Part shown: positions 44,690 through 55,013 of the stretch, piece by piece | Position numbering within the stretch: position 1 is the first letter of the stretch | Layout: the number at the start of each line of letters is the position of its first letter | Assembly (NCBI RefSeq): GCF_018221465.1 | Contig: NZ_JAAIKR010000003.1 | Location: 204,779-268,778, forward strand | Direction: 5' to 3' | Length of the DNA: 64,000 nucleotides | Source: Shewanella intestini | Lineage (GTDB): Bacteria > Pseudomonadota > Gammaproteobacteria > Enterobacterales > Shewanellaceae | Program-made: the position numbers and the translations under genes | Notes under the pieces: generated by a model | Told to the model about the DNA's origin: nothing | The model's database searches: none | The model's input: only the letters and a program-made list of their open reading frames with translations

Positions 44690-45817
44690 GTGAAGCAATT
44701 TCGTTTAGGCTTGATTATTAATCCGTTAGCCGGTTTAGGTGGCAGTGTAGCGTTAAAAGGCTCTGATAATGTAGCAGAGTTAGCCATTGAAAAAGGCGCT
44801 GAACCTCAAGCTCAAATGCGGATGCAACAGGCTTTAAAGGTGTTATTGCCGTTAAAGTCACAGATCATCATAAAAACCTGCAGTGGTGAGATGGGACAAA
44901 ACCTGTGTCAAAGCATGGGGTTTAACTGTGAAATTGTTTATCACAGTCATACTGATACAACTAATGCAACGGATACCCAGCAAGCTGTGTCTGAACTGTT
45001 AAATGAAAGTTTGGATTTGCTGTTATTTGCTGGTGGTGATGGCACAGCAAGAGACATATTTGCCATTGTAGATGACAAGCTGCCAGTACTGGGTGTGCCA
45101 GCCGGGGTTAAAATCCATTCTGGTGTTTATGGCATCACTCCCCACGCATCAGGGCAGGTGGTGAAAATGTTATTAGCGGGAGAATTGGTCAGTTTAATGT
45201 ACGGCGACGTGATGGATATTGATGAACAAGCATTTAGGCAGGGAAAAGTTAAGGCAATACGTTACGGCGAAATGTTAGTCCCAGCAGAGCCGCGATATGT
45301 ACAAGCTGTTAAAATGGGCGGCAAAGAAGTTGATGAACTTGTTTTAGCTGACATAGCTGCTGATGTCATTGAGAATATGAATGATGAGTTATTTATCATT
45401 GGCTCGGGGAGCACCGTTGCTGCGGTAATGGCAGAATTAGGCTTAGATAACACTTTATTGGGGGTGGATGTCATTAAAGAGCAACAACTAATTGCTGGCG
45501 ATCAAAATGCTAGTCAATTGTTAGCATTGGCATCATCGCAAACGACTAAGTTGGTGATTACTTTAATTGGTGGTCAAGGCCACATTTTAGGTCGTGGAAA
45601 TCAACAGTTGTCTGCGCAATTAATAAAAATGATTGGAAAAGACAATATTTTGATTGTTGCCACAAAAACCAAGCTAAAAGCACTTGATGGAAGGCCATTA
45701 ATTGTGGATAGTGGCGACCCAGAATTAGATAAAGCGTTAACGGGTTATTACAAAGTGACAACTGGTTATCGAGATTATGTTATGTACCCAGTAGCTAACC
45801 CTGATTTAGTGGAGTAA
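44690..45817 (+). CDS. ATP-NAD kinase family protein
   Basis: The 375-residue protein has the GGDGT motif of the NAD/diacylglycerol kinase superfamily (LLFAGGDGTARDIF, about residues 108-121), an N-terminal RLGLIINPLAGLGGSVALKGSD and the later IGGQGHILGRGNQQLS block. This fits the ATP-NAD/AcoX-like kinase group rather than the housekeeping NadK, so the substrate is uncertain. It starts at GTG 44690 with AAGGATA upstream. It lies between the MFS gene and yfcL with gaps of 9 and 3 bp, so they form one operon. Confidence 0.82.
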   Translation: MKQFRLGLIINPLAGLGGSVALKGSDNVAELAIEKGAEPQAQMRMQQALKVLLPLKSQIIIKTCSGEMGQNLCQSMGFNCEIVYHSHTDTTNATDTQQAVSELLNESLDLLLFAGGDGTARDIFAIVDDKLPVLGVPAGVKIHSGVYGITPHASGQVVKMLLAGELVSLMYGDVMDIDEQAFRQGKVKAIRYGEMLVPAEPRYVQAVKMGGKEVDELVLADIAADVIENMNDELFIIGSGSTVAAVMAELGLDNTLLGVDVIKEQQLIAGDQNASQLLALASSQTTKLVITLIGGQGHILGRGNQQLSAQLIKMIGKDNILIVATKTKLKALDGRPLIVDSGDPELDKALTGYYKVTTGYRDYVMYPVANPDLVE

Positions 45818-45820
45818 ACG

Positions 45821-46093
45821 ATGTTAGAACAAATTGATGTTGCAGTTGAATCATGGATAGAAGAAGCCGTGAGCCACGGGGATGATGATGCATTGTTTTG
45901 TAGTGGTTATTTACAAGGCCATATTGCCGTGGTGTTAGCTGAACTTGAAGCAGAGCAACAAGCAACGCTTAGCGCCTTAGATGATAAAATGATTGGTTGT
46001 TTAGCCTTAGCAAATGATGAACTTAATGAGGGTGATTACCTATTGGTCGCCAATGCTTGGCAGCAGCTACGTCAAAGAATTGCCACGCTTTAA
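45821..46093 (+). CDS. yfcL: YfcL family protein
   Basis: A 90-residue acidic, helical protein matching YfcL of E. coli (92 residues), which also lies in the aroC neighbourhood. It begins MLEQIDVAVESWIEEAVSHGDDDALFCSGYLQGH in family fashion. No catalytic motif is visible and the function is unknown. It starts 3 bp after the kinase-like gene. Confidence 0.82.
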   Translation: MLEQIDVAVESWIEEAVSHGDDDALFCSGYLQGHIAVVLAELEAEQQATLSALDDKMIGCLALANDELNEGDYLLVANAWQQLRQRIATL

Positions 46094-46272
46094 TGTTTAC
46101 AATGCAATATTAAACGTTAACTACATCATCTTAATGATTGTCTATAAACAGATTTTTTAACGTTAAATACCTTTATTAGATTTACCATAGCGCTACTGCA
46201 TTCATGCTGTGGCGTTTTGTGTTTTATAAAGACTGCTTTTATATGTAAGCAGTACAAACCTAGGTTAGAAGA

Positions 46273-46797
46273 ATGTCAGAACAAGTTAGCATTGGGTTAT
46301 TTAACCCGAAAACCCCTGTGAATGTTGATGGGATTATGCGTGCATCAGGGTGTTATCGCGTCGACCAAGTTTTTTATACGGGTAATCGATATAACTTGGC
46401 AAAAAATGCCGAACGTCAGTATGGCGTTGATACTAAAAAGGCTGCGCAAACAATTCCGCTTAAAGGTGTTGAGTCGTTATTAGATATTGTGCCTGTTAAT
46501 GCAAAAATTGTTTGTGTTGATTTGGTGGTCGGGGCGACACCGTTACCGATTTTTGTTCACCCAGAAAATGCTTTTTATGTTTTTGGCCCGGAAGATGCCT
46601 CAATTCCTCAAGATATTATCGATGCTGCTGACTCAGTGGTTTACGTACCAACTGTGGGCTGTATGAATTTAGCCGCATCAGTTAATGTTCTGCTTTATGA
46701 CCGTTTAGCAAAGTCGAGCTTAACCGGCGATGATGAATTGATTAAGCAAAGTCGAGATAATAATAATCGCACTAAAGTTAAGCATTGGCTTAAATAG
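46273..46797 (+). CDS. SpoU/TrmH-family RNA 2'-O-methyltransferase
   Basis: This 174-residue SPOUT methyltransferase shows the family blocks NPKTPVNVDGIMRASGCY, FVFGPEDASIPQ-like motif 2 (AFYVFGPEDASIPQDII, about 104-120) and motif 3 VPTVGCMNLAASVNVLLYD (about 129-147), forming the knotted SAM site. There is no extra RNA-binding domain. The target RNA is unknown; it resembles TrmL-like short members more than TrmH. It is followed by a terminator. Confidence 0.87.
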   Translation: MSEQVSIGLFNPKTPVNVDGIMRASGCYRVDQVFYTGNRYNLAKNAERQYGVDTKKAAQTIPLKGVESLLDIVPVNAKIVCVDLVVGATPLPIFVHPENAFYVFGPEDASIPQDIIDAADSVVYVPTVGCMNLAASVNVLLYDRLAKSSLTGDDELIKQSRDNNNRTKVKHWLK

Positions 46798-46810
46798 CTT
46801 ACCCAATATC

Positions 46811-46838
46811 AAATGGCTCTTTAATGAGCCATTTTTTT
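46811..46838 (+). terminator. Terminator after the SpoU-family gene
   Basis: Hairpin AAATGGCTC-TTTAAT-GAGCCATTT with a T-run, 13 bp after the stop codon. Confidence 0.88.
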
Positions 46839-46900
46839 GCAGCAATAAAAAGTGAGTGGTAAGTGTGAGTTAGCATGATGTGGGGAGCACTCATTATTGT

Positions 46901-46932
46901 GATTAACGATTAACGATTAACGATTAACGATT
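46901..46932. repeat. Short heptanucleotide repeat, four GATTAAC units
   Basis: Four perfect GATTAAC units plus a partial fifth. It is the third 7-bp-period array in the window and lies at the outer edge of the tRNA-derived tandem repeat. Confidence 0.9.
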
Positions 46933-47065
46933 CATCGTTTATAGATGCTTTCACAATCAAGATAATGATTAAAGCCTTGATGTATAAATTACTGAGAGAT
47001 TATCAGAATTAGAAAAGATGATTTAAATGAGAGAAAGAGTATTACGATGTGCCAATTAAGGAAAA

Positions 47066-47128
47066 TAGTTGCGGGAGCTGGATTTGAACCAACGACCTTC
47101 GTGAGTTTATGTTAGCTGAGCCCGACGA
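47066..47128 (-). pseudogene. Initiator tRNA fragment (copy 1)
   Basis: On the minus strand the T arm, variable loop, 3' acceptor strand and part of the anticodon arm (GTCGGGCTCA) match the intact tRNA-fMet genes. The anticodon loop region carries inserted bases, and the D arm and 5' acceptor strand are replaced by unrelated sequence. The encoded CCA is altered to CTA. It cannot fold as a tRNA. Confidence 0.85.
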
Positions 47129-47253
47129 TCACTTGTTATTCATCGTATATAGATGCTTTCACAATCAAGATAATGATTAAAGCCTTGATGAATAAATTAC
47201 TGAGAGATTAATCAGAATTAGAAAAGAGATTTAGATATTCCAATTAAGGAAAA

Positions 47254-47316
47254 TGGTTGCGGGAGCTGGATTTGAACCAACGACCTTCGTGAGTTTATGT
47301 TAGCTGAGCCCGACGA
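47254..47316 (-). pseudogene. Initiator tRNA fragment (copy 2)
   Basis: It has the same structure and the same insertion as the first fragment, but retains the encoded CCA. It lies exactly one 188-bp period closer to the intact genes. Confidence 0.85.
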
Positions 47317-47441
47317 TCACTTGTTATTCATCGTATATAGATGCTTTCACAATCAAGATAATGATTAAAGCCTTGATGAATAAATTACTGAGAGATTAAT
47401 CAGAATTAGAAAAGAGATTTAGATATTCCAATTAAGGAAAA

Positions 47442-47517
<76 letters not shown>

Positions 47518-47565
47518 TCCGAATTGTAGTATTAAGTTTAATTCCCAATAAAGAATCTTATAAAT

Positions 47566-47641
<76 letters not shown>

Positions 47642-47716
47642 TCCGATTTAAGTTACTAATTTTACTTCTTAATTATGAAGTATTGAGTTTAATTCCCAAT
47701 AAAGAATCTTATAAAT

Positions 47717-47792
<76 letters not shown>

Positions 47793-47842
47793 TCCGATTT
47801 ATGCTATTAAGTTTAATTCCTAATAAAGAATACTGTTGAAAT

Positions 47843-47918
<76 letters not shown>

Positions 47919-47951
47919 ACACGATAATTTCATGCTTTGAATTAACACGCA

Positions 47952-47979
47952 TTAATATTGAATTAATGCTGTCGTTCAA
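47952..47979 (-). promoter_or_regulatory. Probable promoter of the initiator tRNA array
   Basis: On the minus strand TTGAAC, a 16-bp spacer and TATTAA fit a sigma-70 promoter, followed by a GCGTG stretch such as is seen in stringently controlled promoters. Confidence 0.45.
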
Positions 47980-48162
47980 AGCGGGGCGAACTATAACGAT
48001 CCATTGTAATCATTGCAAGCGTTAATCTGAAAATGCGGTTTGTTTGCTGGTAAAGTAAGCGTTTAAAGTGCTGTGTCCCTGTATAACAACCTAATTTAGC
48101 ACCTCCTCCTTGGATATATTAATCAAACAAATACACCCGCTATTGCATATATACAATAGTCG

Positions 48163-48191
48163 TTGGGTATCTGCCTTTGAGCGGGTATAAT
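48163..48191 (+). promoter_or_regulatory. Sigma-70 promoter of rlmKL
   Basis: TTGGGT and a perfect TATAAT are separated by 17 bp, about 38 bp before the rlmKL start codon. Confidence 0.65.
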
Positions 48192-48228
48192 GTGCGACTG
48201 AATTTTGAGAAGGCGATAGATATCCAAC

Positions 48229-50361
48229 ATGTTTAATTTTTTTGCTGCATCCCCAAAAGGGTTTGAATATAGTCTTGCTAACGAGCTAAAAGGATTTGGT
48301 GCTCAAGATGTTAGGGAAAGCGTAGCAGGTGTTTATTTTTCCGCCCCACTTGAGCTGGCTTACCGCATTACCTTATGGACACGATTAGCAAGTCGAATTG
48401 TACTGGTCATCTATAAAGGACAATGTGAGTCACCAGAACAACTTTATAATGCTGCTTATTGTATTGATTGGCCATCACACTTCTCAAACCGCAACACCTT
48501 CAGTATTGATTTTCATGGCACGGGTGGCTTTATTAAAAACACCCAGTTCGGTGCATTAAAAATCAAAGATGCGGTTGTTGACCGTTTTCGTGACGATGGT
48601 GATAGTCGCCCCGACGTCGCTCGAGTTAATCCAGACTTTCGAATTGATGCTCACTTTAGAAATGGTCAAGTGACCATAGCGATAAACTTTTCTGGCTCAT
48701 CACTTCACCAACGTGGATATCGCTCAACAACGGGTGAAGCACCATTAAAAGAAAATTTAGCCGCCAATATGTTAGCGCGTAGTGGTTGGCAAGCACAGCC
48801 AATAACCTTACTCGACCCATTTTGTGGGAGTGGTACGGTGTTAATTGAAGCGGCATTAATGGCCGCAGATATTGCGCCAGGGCTACAACGCGAACGCTTC
48901 GGTTTTGAAAACTGGCGCAGTCATAACAAAGCCATGTGGCAAACTATTTTAGATGAAGCTCATGCGCGTGCATCATTGGGCAAATCACGCTGTCAGATAA
49001 AATTTTATGGTTCTGATATCGACTCAAGATTGGTTGCTCTGGCAAAGCGTAATGCTGAAAACGCGGGTGTCGCTCAGTTTATTGATTTTTCAGTGGCAAA
49101 TGCATTGGATGTGACGCCGCCAGAAGCGCAAGGCTTTTTAATTTCAAACCCGCCTTATGGTGAGCGTTTAGGCAGCATTACTGAGTTACTGCAATTGTAT
49201 TATCAACTTGGTGATAAGTTTAAAAAGCAATTCGGCGGTTGGAAAGTGGCCATGTTGTGTAGCGATGTTGAGTTAATGTCGTCATTAAAACTGAAAGCTG
49301 ACAAGCAAATGAAGATGTTTAACGGCGCATTAGAATGTGCGTTTAACTTATATACTTTGCATGCTAAAAGCACCCGTCGTAATGCGCCTGAGTTACCAGA
49401 AGGTGTTGATATCGCCGATATTGCTCCTGCTTTTTCGAACCGCATTAAAAAGAATATGAAGCAGTTAAATAAATGGGCTAAAAAAGAAAACATCGACAGT
49501 TTTCGAATTTATGATGCCGATTTACCTGAATACAACGTGGCAATTGATAAATACGTCGATTACGTGGTTATTCAAGAATACTCAGCTCCAGCGACGATTC
49601 CTGAAGCTATCACTAAACGTCGTATTAGTGACGTTTTATTATCGCTACCTAATGCCTTAGGGATTGACCCTGATAACATCACCTTAAAAACCCGCGAGCG
49701 TCAAAAGGGCACTAATCAATACCAAAAATTAGATGACCAAAAACTTGAAGTTATCACCAATGAATATAATGCACGTTTTAAATTAAACTTAACGGGTTAT
49801 CTCGATACCGGTTTGTTTTTAGATCATCGCGTGACACGTAAGTTAGTTGGTGAAAAATCCGCGGGTAAACACGTACTGAATCTATTCTCTTATACCGGCA
49901 GTGCATCCGTGCATGCCGCACTTGGCGGCGCAAATTCTGTGACGACCATTGATATGTCAAACACTTACTTAACTTGGGCAAAAGAAAATTTTGCCCTTAA
50001 TGGGTTGGCAAATAAAAAATATCAATTTGTCCAAGCTGACTGCTTGCAGTGGATTAAAGATAATAGCGCACAAAAATTCGACTTAATCTTTATTGATCCG
50101 CCGACCTTCTCTAACTCAAAAAGGATGGAAGACAGTTGGGATGTGCAGCGCGATCACTTAGATATGCTAACCGGACTTATCAAGTTAATGGCACCAAATG
50201 GCGAGATTATTTTTTCCAATAACAAGCGCAAATTTAAAATGGATCTCGACGGATTAAGTCAATTAGGCGTGAATGTGACAAACATTGATGACCAATGCTT
50301 ACCGCAAGACTTTAAGCGCAACCCACACATCCATAATGTATGGCGTATTACCCATGGGTAA
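48229..50361 (+). CDS. rlmL: Bifunctional 23S rRNA methyltransferase RlmKL
   Basis: The 710-residue fusion (E. coli RlmKL 702) makes m2G2445 and m7G2069 in 23S rRNA. The N-terminal half holds a THUMP RNA-binding domain (about 45-155) and the RlmL methyltransferase with DPFCGSGT near 199 and NPPYGERLG near 305. The C-terminal RlmK part has [19 protein letters not shown] (about 547-565) and [13 protein letters not shown] (about 623-635). It is followed by a glutaredoxin-like gene overlapping by 8 bp, then uup. Confidence 0.96.
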   Translation: MFNFFAASPKGFEYSLANELKGFGAQDVRESVAGVYFSAPLELAYRITLWTRLASRIVLVIYKGQCESPEQLYNAAYCIDWPSHFSNRNTFSIDFHGTGGFIKNTQFGALKIKDAVVDRFRDDGDSRPDVARVNPDFRIDAHFRNGQVTIAINFSGSSLHQRGYRSTTGEAPLKENLAANMLARSGWQAQPITLLDPFCGSGTVLIEAALMAADIAPGLQRERFGFENWRSHNKAMWQTILDEAHARASLGKSRCQIKFYGSDIDSRLVALAKRNAENAGVAQFIDFSVANALDVTPPEAQGFLISNPPYGERLGSITELLQLYYQLGDKFKKQFGGWKVAMLCSDVELMSSLKLKADKQMKMFNGALECAFNLYTLHAKSTRRNAPELPEGVDIADIAPAFSNRIKKNMKQLNKWAKKENIDSFRIYDADLPEYNVAIDKYVDYVVIQEYSAPATIPEAITKRRISDVLLSLPNALGIDPDNITLKTRERQKGTNQYQKLDDQKLEVITNEYNARFKLNLTGYLDTGLFLDHRVTRKLVGEKSAGKHVLNLFSYTGSASVHAALGGANSVTTIDMSNTYLTWAKENFALNGLANKKYQFVQADCLQWIKDNSAQKFDLIFIDPPTFSNSKRMEDSWDVQRDHLDMLTGLIKLMAPNGEIIFSNNKRKFKMDLDGLSQLGVNVTNIDDQCLPQDFKRNPHIHNVWRITHG

Positions 50362-50593
50362 TACGGATACTACCTATGTGCTATTTCACACACAAGGTTG
50401 TCACTTGTGCGATATCGCACAAGCATTAATAGAACAAACTGGGGCGTCATATTCGCTGATTGATATTTGTGATGACCCAGCTTTAGCACAACAATACGGC
50501 ATGACAATTCCAGTATTTTCAAATGGCCAACAAGCACTCAATTGGCCATTTGATCTTGTGCAATTACACACTTTTTTAGGGAGCAAAGATTGA
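50354..50593 (+). CDS. Glutaredoxin-like protein
   Basis: From the ATG at 50354 this gives 79 residues ([25 protein letters not shown]) with a CHLC redox motif at residues 16-19 and a cis-proline in MTIPVF near 50. It is a short thioredoxin-fold protein of the glutaredoxin-like (DUF836) group. The frame is open earlier inside rlmKL, but this start, overlapping the rlmKL stop by 8 bp, fits translational coupling. Its stop overlaps the uup start. Function is unknown. Confidence 0.82.
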   Translation: MGNTDTTYVLFHTQGCHLCDIAQALIEQTGASYSLIDICDDPALAQQYGMTIPVFSNGQQALNWPFDLVQLHTFLGSKD

Positions 50594-52506
50594 GTCTCGT
50601 TCGGATTAATAATGGCTCATTAGCCTATGGTTACACCCCTCTATTACAAAAAGCCGATTTTACAATTGAACCTGGAGAGCGGGTGTGTATTGTTGGTCGT
50701 AATGGGGCTGGTAAGTCTAGTTTAATGAAAGTGCTTGCAGGCGTTATCAAGTTAGATGATGGCGAATTTAATATTGCAAACGATGTAAATGTTAGCCGTT
50801 TACAACAAGACCCTCCTAAAGCCGAAAAAGGCACTGTTTACTCTTATATTGCTGCGGGTTTGCAAGAAATTGGTGAAATGCTCGAGCGTTATCATAAACT
50901 TTCTCACGAAGTTGCCGATGCCAGCCCTGAGCAAATGGAAAAAATGCTCAAACAAATGCAGCATTTACAAGAAACACTTGACCATAATAACGGCTGGCAA
51001 CTTGACTCGCGCATTTTGCAAAACTGCCAATTATTAAGCCTTGATCCTGAAAAACCATTATCTGAACTTTCAGGAGGCTGGCAACGTAAAGTGGCCTTAG
51101 CTAGAGCGTTAGTCAGTGAGCCTGATTTATTACTGCTTGATGAACCTACTAACCACTTAGACATTGATACCATTGAATGGCTTGAACAATTCTTGCTTAG
51201 TTACAAAGGTGCCATTGTATTTGTTAGTCATGACCGCGGTTTTATTCAACGTATGGCAACCCGTATTGTCGACCTTGATCGCGGCGTAGTAACATCTTGG
51301 CCGGGCAATTACCAAACGTATTTAACGGGTAAACAAGAATGGCTGCGAGTTGAGGCTGAGCAAAATGCTCAGTTTGATAAACGGCTTGCAGAAGAAGAAG
51401 TGTGGATACGTCAAGGTGTTAAAGCACGCCGGACACGTAATGAAGGCCGTGTTAGAGCATTAAAAGCACTGCGTTCAGAACGTAAAGAACGCTTAAATCG
51501 TCAAGGAAACGCTAAAATGGCGGTTTCTGATACTGAACGTTCAGGCAAGTTAGTGTTTGATGTCACCGATTTAAACTACAACATTCCTGATCAAAATCTG
51601 GTTAAAAACTTCAATACATCAGTGATGCGCGGCGACCGAATTGCCTTAATTGGGCCAAATGGCTGTGGTAAATCAACATTAATTAAACTGCTTATTGAAA
51701 AACTTCAACCGCAATCGGGCGAAATTAAAGTCGGAACCAAACTTGAAGTTGCGTATTTTGATCAGTATCGTGAAGCGCTTGACCCTGAGAAAACAGTTGA
51801 AGAAAACGTAGGCGAGGGCAAAAGCACGGTTACCATTAATGGTCAAGAACGGCACATTTTGAGTTACCTACAAGACTTTTTGTTTTCACCAATGCGAGCG
51901 AGAACACCCGTTAAAGCATTGTCTGGTGGAGAAAAAAACCGTTTATTGTTAGCACGCTTATTGCTGCGTCCTGCTAATTTAATTATTCTCGATGAACCCA
52001 CCAACGATTTAGATATTGAAACCTTAGAGTTACTTGAATCGTTACTGACTGATTACGAAGGTACGTTGCTGATTGTCAGTCATGACCGTGAGTTTATTGA
52101 TAATACTGTAACTAGTAGCTGGTGGTTTGCAGGCAATGGTCACTGGGCTGAGTACGTTGGTGGCTATCAAGATGCGATATCACAAGGTGCTAAATTTTAT
52201 TCTGAGGAACCGATAGCCGATCCTGTTGTCGAAACCTCAGAGCCAGTACCAGTAAAAGCTGTTAAAGCCCAGGAAAAACCGACTAAAAAGCTGTCTTACA
52301 AATTACAGCGAGAACTCGAAGGCTTACCTGCAAAAATGGAACAACTTGAGCAAGAGATAGAATCTCTTCAACAACAAGTTTCAAGTGCTGATTTTTATAA
52401 TCAAGATCAACAAACCGTTAATAGCCAATTGCAAGCATTAGCGGTAAAAGAACAAGAATTAGAAACGTGCTTTGAACGCTGGGAAGAACTTGAGTCGTTA
52501 AAGTAA
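50590..52506 (+). CDS. uup: ABC-F ATPase Uup
   Basis: This 638-residue ABC-F protein has two ATPase domains without membrane parts: Walker A GRNGAGKSS, signature LSGGWQRKVALARAL and Walker B LLLLDEPTNHLD in the first; GPNGCGKST, LSGGEKNRLLLARLL and LIILDEPTNDLD in the second. A C-terminal coiled coil follows (about 560-638) that binds nucleic acid in Uup. Uup relatives act on ribosomes or branched DNA. It begins with TTG overlapping the preceding stop codon, with GGGAG upstream. Order rlmKL-uup is as in E. coli. Confidence 0.94.
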   Translation: MSLVRINNGSLAYGYTPLLQKADFTIEPGERVCIVGRNGAGKSSLMKVLAGVIKLDDGEFNIANDVNVSRLQQDPPKAEKGTVYSYIAAGLQEIGEMLERYHKLSHEVADASPEQMEKMLKQMQHLQETLDHNNGWQLDSRILQNCQLLSLDPEKPLSELSGGWQRKVALARALVSEPDLLLLDEPTNHLDIDTIEWLEQFLLSYKGAIVFVSHDRGFIQRMATRIVDLDRGVVTSWPGNYQTYLTGKQEWLRVEAEQNAQFDKRLAEEEVWIRQGVKARRTRNEGRVRALKALRSERKERLNRQGNAKMAVSDTERSGKLVFDVTDLNYNIPDQNLVKNFNTSVMRGDRIALIGPNGCGKSTLIKLLIEKLQPQSGEIKVGTKLEVAYFDQYREALDPEKTVEENVGEGKSTVTINGQERHILSYLQDFLFSPMRARTPVKALSGGEKNRLLLARLLLRPANLIILDEPTNDLDIETLELLESLLTDYEGTLLIVSHDREFIDNTVTSSWWFAGNGHWAEYVGGYQDAISQGAKFYSEEPIADPVVETSEPVPVKAVKAQEKPTKKLSYKLQRELEGLPAKMEQLEQEIESLQQQVSSADFYNQDQQTVNSQLQALAVKEQELETCFERWEELESLK

Positions 52507-52533
52507 CGCATAATAAAAACAGGAATTAACTAC

Positions 52534-54456
52534 ATGAAGTTAACGTTGGACAAAACCTTGTCATTGGTTGCATTAGGGGTTATTGCTTCTTTAAGCCAAG
52601 TTCAGGCAGCACCGGTTTACCAGATACAAAATATCAAAGAAGTACTTAATAGCGACAACAATGCAACAGAAGTCGATATCGACGGCACGCTTGAAAATAC
52701 CAGTAATGGTTACGGTATGGCGCTTAATGGTAATAATGAACTTGTTGGTATCTCCAAAGGCAAAACGTTATTAAATGACGATGATATCAATGACGGTATC
52801 ATTGACCCTGAAGACGGCTTATTGCCAGAAGAGCGGATCACTTACTCAGTGTACTCCTCAATTAAAGCCAATAATTTCGGTTTTACTGCACAAGAAAATG
52901 ATCCTAATACCGCTTGGACGCCTACTTTCTTTAGCGTTGCAGGCACAACAGAACCGTCAGATACAGACAATGTGAATTCTATTGATAGTTTTTTATATGG
53001 TGTTAATGCTAATAACACTGTCGTTGGTGCACGTTCAGCCATTGAGAAAAAACTTGATTATGTTGGTGAGCTTGAAGATCAGGATTTTTGGTATTATCGC
53101 GACTTTGAAACCCGCGGGTTTGCTAACGTTAATGGCACCGAGTTTGACATTGTTCCGCCTTATACTACGTACACTTACGAAGAAACTGAAGATTTACCCG
53201 AGCAAGATGTTAATGTTGGCGGCTTTTCAGTATTGTCAGCGGTGAATGATAACGATCTCGCAACGGGTTATGTATCGACTGATTTAGCTGAAGTCAGCAA
53301 GTCTCGGGTTAATGCGTGTGTAGAAAGCACAGCTGAATCTCAAGAGACTGACTCGCCAGTACCATTAGATGTGTGTATTCAAACTGCGCAATATCCTGAC
53401 AATAGCGGCTTTGTCAATATTCAGTACCAAGTGCGTGCTGGTGTTTGGGACTTATCAGTATTAGATGACTCAGGTCATCCAACCTTTACTCAATTACCAT
53501 TAGGTTTAGAGCCAGAAGAAGACTCAACAATTACTTTTACCGCCCAAGGTCTTGGCGTTAACAATAATGGTGATGTAGCTGGCCGTTCACATGTTTATCG
53601 TGATGACGGGGATACTTTATACCAAGATGCGGCTTTTTGGCGAAAAAATGATGCTGGTGAATATGAGTATCACCATGTGCCAATGAACAATGATTTGTTC
53701 AGTTCAATTGCTTATGACATTAATGACAGCGGCATACTTATTGGCCGTTATACTCGTTATATCAATGGGTATACACGTGATAAATTCTTTACCTATGATA
53801 CCAATGATGAAAGTGCTGAAATTGTAACACCTAATGATTTTGAAGTGAGTTTGTCAGAGTTAAGCTCTACGCCAAAAGACATTAACAATGCCGGAATGGT
53901 TGTCGGTAATATTGAAGTGACTTACGACAAAGACAAGCCAAGACCAAAAGCAGGCTTTTTATACAATAACAATGACAATGAGTTTGTTAACCTAAATAAT
54001 ACCCTAACGTGTGATTCTAAAGGTTATGTACTTAATGATGACAACCAGTGGGAACGCAGTCCGGTCACTGTTATCGATGGTGATGGTAAAGAGTTAACTT
54101 ATGATTCAAACTTTTATATAACTGAAGCTAACCATATTCAAGAAGACGGTACGATTGTGGGGACGGCTTTTGTTCGTAAACCGGTTTATCAAACTGATGA
54201 TGATGGTAACCTGATTTTAGGGGATAACGGCAAGCCATATTTTGAACTAAACGGTAATGGCCAACCTATTACAACCAATAAACCGCGTATGGTTGTGTTA
54301 AAACCGGTACAAGGGCTTGAAGCCTGTACCGTTGTTGACGAAACCGATACAGATAAACCTTATGAGAGAAAGGGCGCAGCGAGCTTTGCATGGTTACTTG
54401 CATTACCTGTACTGTGGTTACGTCGACGTTCTTTACAGGTATCAATTAAACGTTAA
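52534..54456 (+). CDS. DUF3466 exported protein with sorting-like C terminus
   Basis: The 640-residue protein has a signal peptide (about 1-25, ending VQA|APVYQ) and a highly acidic, Asn/Asp-rich body with repeated GYGMALNGNNELVG-like and INNAGMVVGN-like segments of the DUF3466/HAF-type repeat family. The end is a small-residue motif GAASF, a hydrophobic stretch and an Arg cluster (WLRRR). That C terminus resembles GlyGly-CTERM/rhombosortase signals, but lacks a clear GG, so sorting is only suggested. It follows uup by 27 bp. Function is unknown. Confidence 0.78.
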   Translation: MKLTLDKTLSLVALGVIASLSQVQAAPVYQIQNIKEVLNSDNNATEVDIDGTLENTSNGYGMALNGNNELVGISKGKTLLNDDDINDGIIDPEDGLLPEERITYSVYSSIKANNFGFTAQENDPNTAWTPTFFSVAGTTEPSDTDNVNSIDSFLYGVNANNTVVGARSAIEKKLDYVGELEDQDFWYYRDFETRGFANVNGTEFDIVPPYTTYTYEETEDLPEQDVNVGGFSVLSAVNDNDLATGYVSTDLAEVSKSRVNACVESTAESQETDSPVPLDVCIQTAQYPDNSGFVNIQYQVRAGVWDLSVLDDSGHPTFTQLPLGLEPEEDSTITFTAQGLGVNNNGDVAGRSHVYRDDGDTLYQDAAFWRKNDAGEYEYHHVPMNNDLFSSIAYDINDSGILIGRYTRYINGYTRDKFFTYDTNDESAEIVTPNDFEVSLSELSSTPKDINNAGMVVGNIEVTYDKDKPRPKAGFLYNNNDNEFVNLNNTLTCDSKGYVLNDDNQWERSPVTVIDGDGKELTYDSNFYITEANHIQEDGTIVGTAFVRKPVYQTDDDGNLILGDNGKPYFELNGNGQPITTNKPRMVVLKPVQGLEACTVVDETDTDKPYERKGAASFAWLLALPVLWLRRRSLQVSIKR

Positions 54457-54548
54457 GTTAATAGCAGCAGTTAGCGGTTGTATTAAAGCTTGTAGCGCTT
54501 TTAACGGTTATAGCAAAAAGTGAACTGTTAAACCTAACATTTACAATT

Positions 54549-54607
54549 TGGCCCGTTACTTTAATGATTGACAGCGTTTGGGTTGTCGCTTCAAAGTAAT
54601 GGGTCAT
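54549..54607 (+). terminator. Long hairpin, possible terminator of the uup/DUF3466 unit
   Basis: Arms GGCCCGTTACTTT and AAAGTAATGGGTC pair over about 13 bp with G-U wobbles around a 30-base loop. The sequence after it is ATTTTATTTC, a weak T-tail. Confidence 0.45.
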
Positions 54608-55013
54608 TTTATTTCTGGGTGGTACATTTATGCCGCAATCTTGTTTTTATCAGCCGTTATCAAAACAACGGAAAATGATGATAATAATTAACTTTTTTAG
54701 TACACATGTTAGCTCGAAATTTTACCTTAACCACATTTGCATTTATGCCATATATAATGGCCACATCAAGCATGCTGAAACGACATTTCTGTAACCACTA
54801 GATGCGAAGAATAACCGCTAAGATGACAGCCATGTCAAATGGAGCGATTGTTAAATTCAACACATAAAATTCTTGTTGGTAGAGTTTGTTCATGAAGAGC
54901 AATCCATAGTCTATTACTGATAAAAAATCGAGCAAAAATAGTACAATTTATTTTTGATCGTATTCTCAATACCTTAATATTAGATAGTCATAATTGGGTT
55001 GATTTTTGATTGA

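Larger units (their letters stand above)
46933..47441. repeat. Tandem repeat carrying initiator-tRNA fragments
   Basis: Three copies of a unit beginning TTCATCG. Two are the same length (period 188 bp, for example 47149 and 47337) and nearly identical; the first is 208 bp and diverged. The first two units end in a partial initiator tRNA sequence, the third in a complete tRNA gene. The unit appears to have spread by tandem duplication at the 3' end of the tRNA array. Confidence 0.85.

Noticed and set aside
46933-47441. Integrative element or attachment site at the tRNA array
   Set aside because: tRNA 3' fragments would fit att sites, but the units contain no integrase or cargo and have a simple 188-bp tandem structure.
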